From an uncultured Collinsella sp. (GTDB lineage: Bacteria > Actinomycetota > Coriobacteriia > Coriobacteriales > Coriobacteriaceae): a stretch of 31,116 bases of DNA. The stretch spans positions 1 to 31,116 of the forward strand of contig CABVAY010000025.1 of the NCBI GenBank assembly GCA_902496455.1. Direction: 5' to 3'. Position numbers and translations under genes: made by a program. Of the stretch, positions 31,056-31,116 are shown in pieces (the stretch's first letter is position 1; each line of letters opens with the position of its first letter). The notes beneath the pieces are model-generated. The model had not been told where the DNA came from. It saw nothing but the letters and a program-made list of their open reading frames with translations, and searched no databases.

Positions 31056-31116
31056 GCGGGCATCGCCAAGTGGTAAGGCATCAGCTTCCCAAGCTGACAC
31101 TCGCGGGTTCGAGTCC
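31056..31116 (+). tRNA. tRNA-Gly (anticodon CCC), 3' end beyond the window
   Basis: The 5' acceptor strand GCGGGCA begins at 31056. The D arm has GCC...GGC around AAGTGGTAA. The anticodon stem TCAGC/GCTGA (31081-31085 and 31093-31097) encloses TTCCCAA, which gives anticodon CCC reading GGG glycine codons. A 5-nt variable loop and the T arm GCGGG-TTCGAGT follow; the second T-stem strand and acceptor 3' strand lie outside the window. Confidence 0.93.

Overview
The window is the chromosomal replication-origin region of a high-GC Gram-positive bacterium. It is most likely a Coriobacteriia member and probably Collinsella-like. That rests on gene order, on gene families that suit a host-associated actinobacterium, and on general protein resemblance; there is no 16S rRNA here, so the genus is an inference.

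Layout. The left arm is read mostly from the minus strand, moving away from about 11.2 kb: a GHKL-ATPase/winged-helix protein of unknown role, dnaA, dnaN, recF, dciA (DUF721), gyrB and gyrA. The right arm is read from the plus strand: rpmH, rnpA, yidD, yidC, jag/khpB, rsmG, three intergenic parS sites, parA, parB and a small membrane protein. Origin elements lie on both sides of the dnaA block. The dnaA-dnaN gap holds DnaA-box-like sites, five DnaA-trio repeats and an AT-rich stretch, in the same order and on the same strand as the B. subtilis unwinding region. A second cluster of TTTTCAACA-type boxes lies between the GHKL gene and rpmH. The parS cluster next to parAB completes an initiation and segregation module, and ribosome, tRNA-processing and membrane-insertion genes lie between the two halves.

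Beyond 16.5 kb the content is mixed. It holds rlmN (minus), ddl and a DnaQ-exonuclease/DinG-helicase fusion (plus, overlapping), and a PafB/PafC-like pair of WYL regulators (minus). Next come a large membrane protein that looks like an M28 metallopeptidase with altered metal ligands and a roughly 670-residue acidic insertion, followed by a small membrane protein (plus). The window ends with a thioester-domain, multi-CnaB, LPXTG cell-wall adhesin (minus) and the 5' part of a tRNA-Gly(CCC) cut by the window edge.

Points most worth a second look are: (i) the uncharacterised GHKL + Pro/Gln-rich + wHTH protein inserted between the two origin subregions; (ii) a DnaA whose DNA-recognition signature is unusual, paired with non-consensus boxes; (iii) a GyrA with Phe at the quinolone-determining Ser83 position; (iv) the M28-like protein with replaced catalytic residues; and (v) a 12-bp palindrome present twice at gene boundaries of the right arm. 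No insertion sequence, prophage or CRISPR array was seen.
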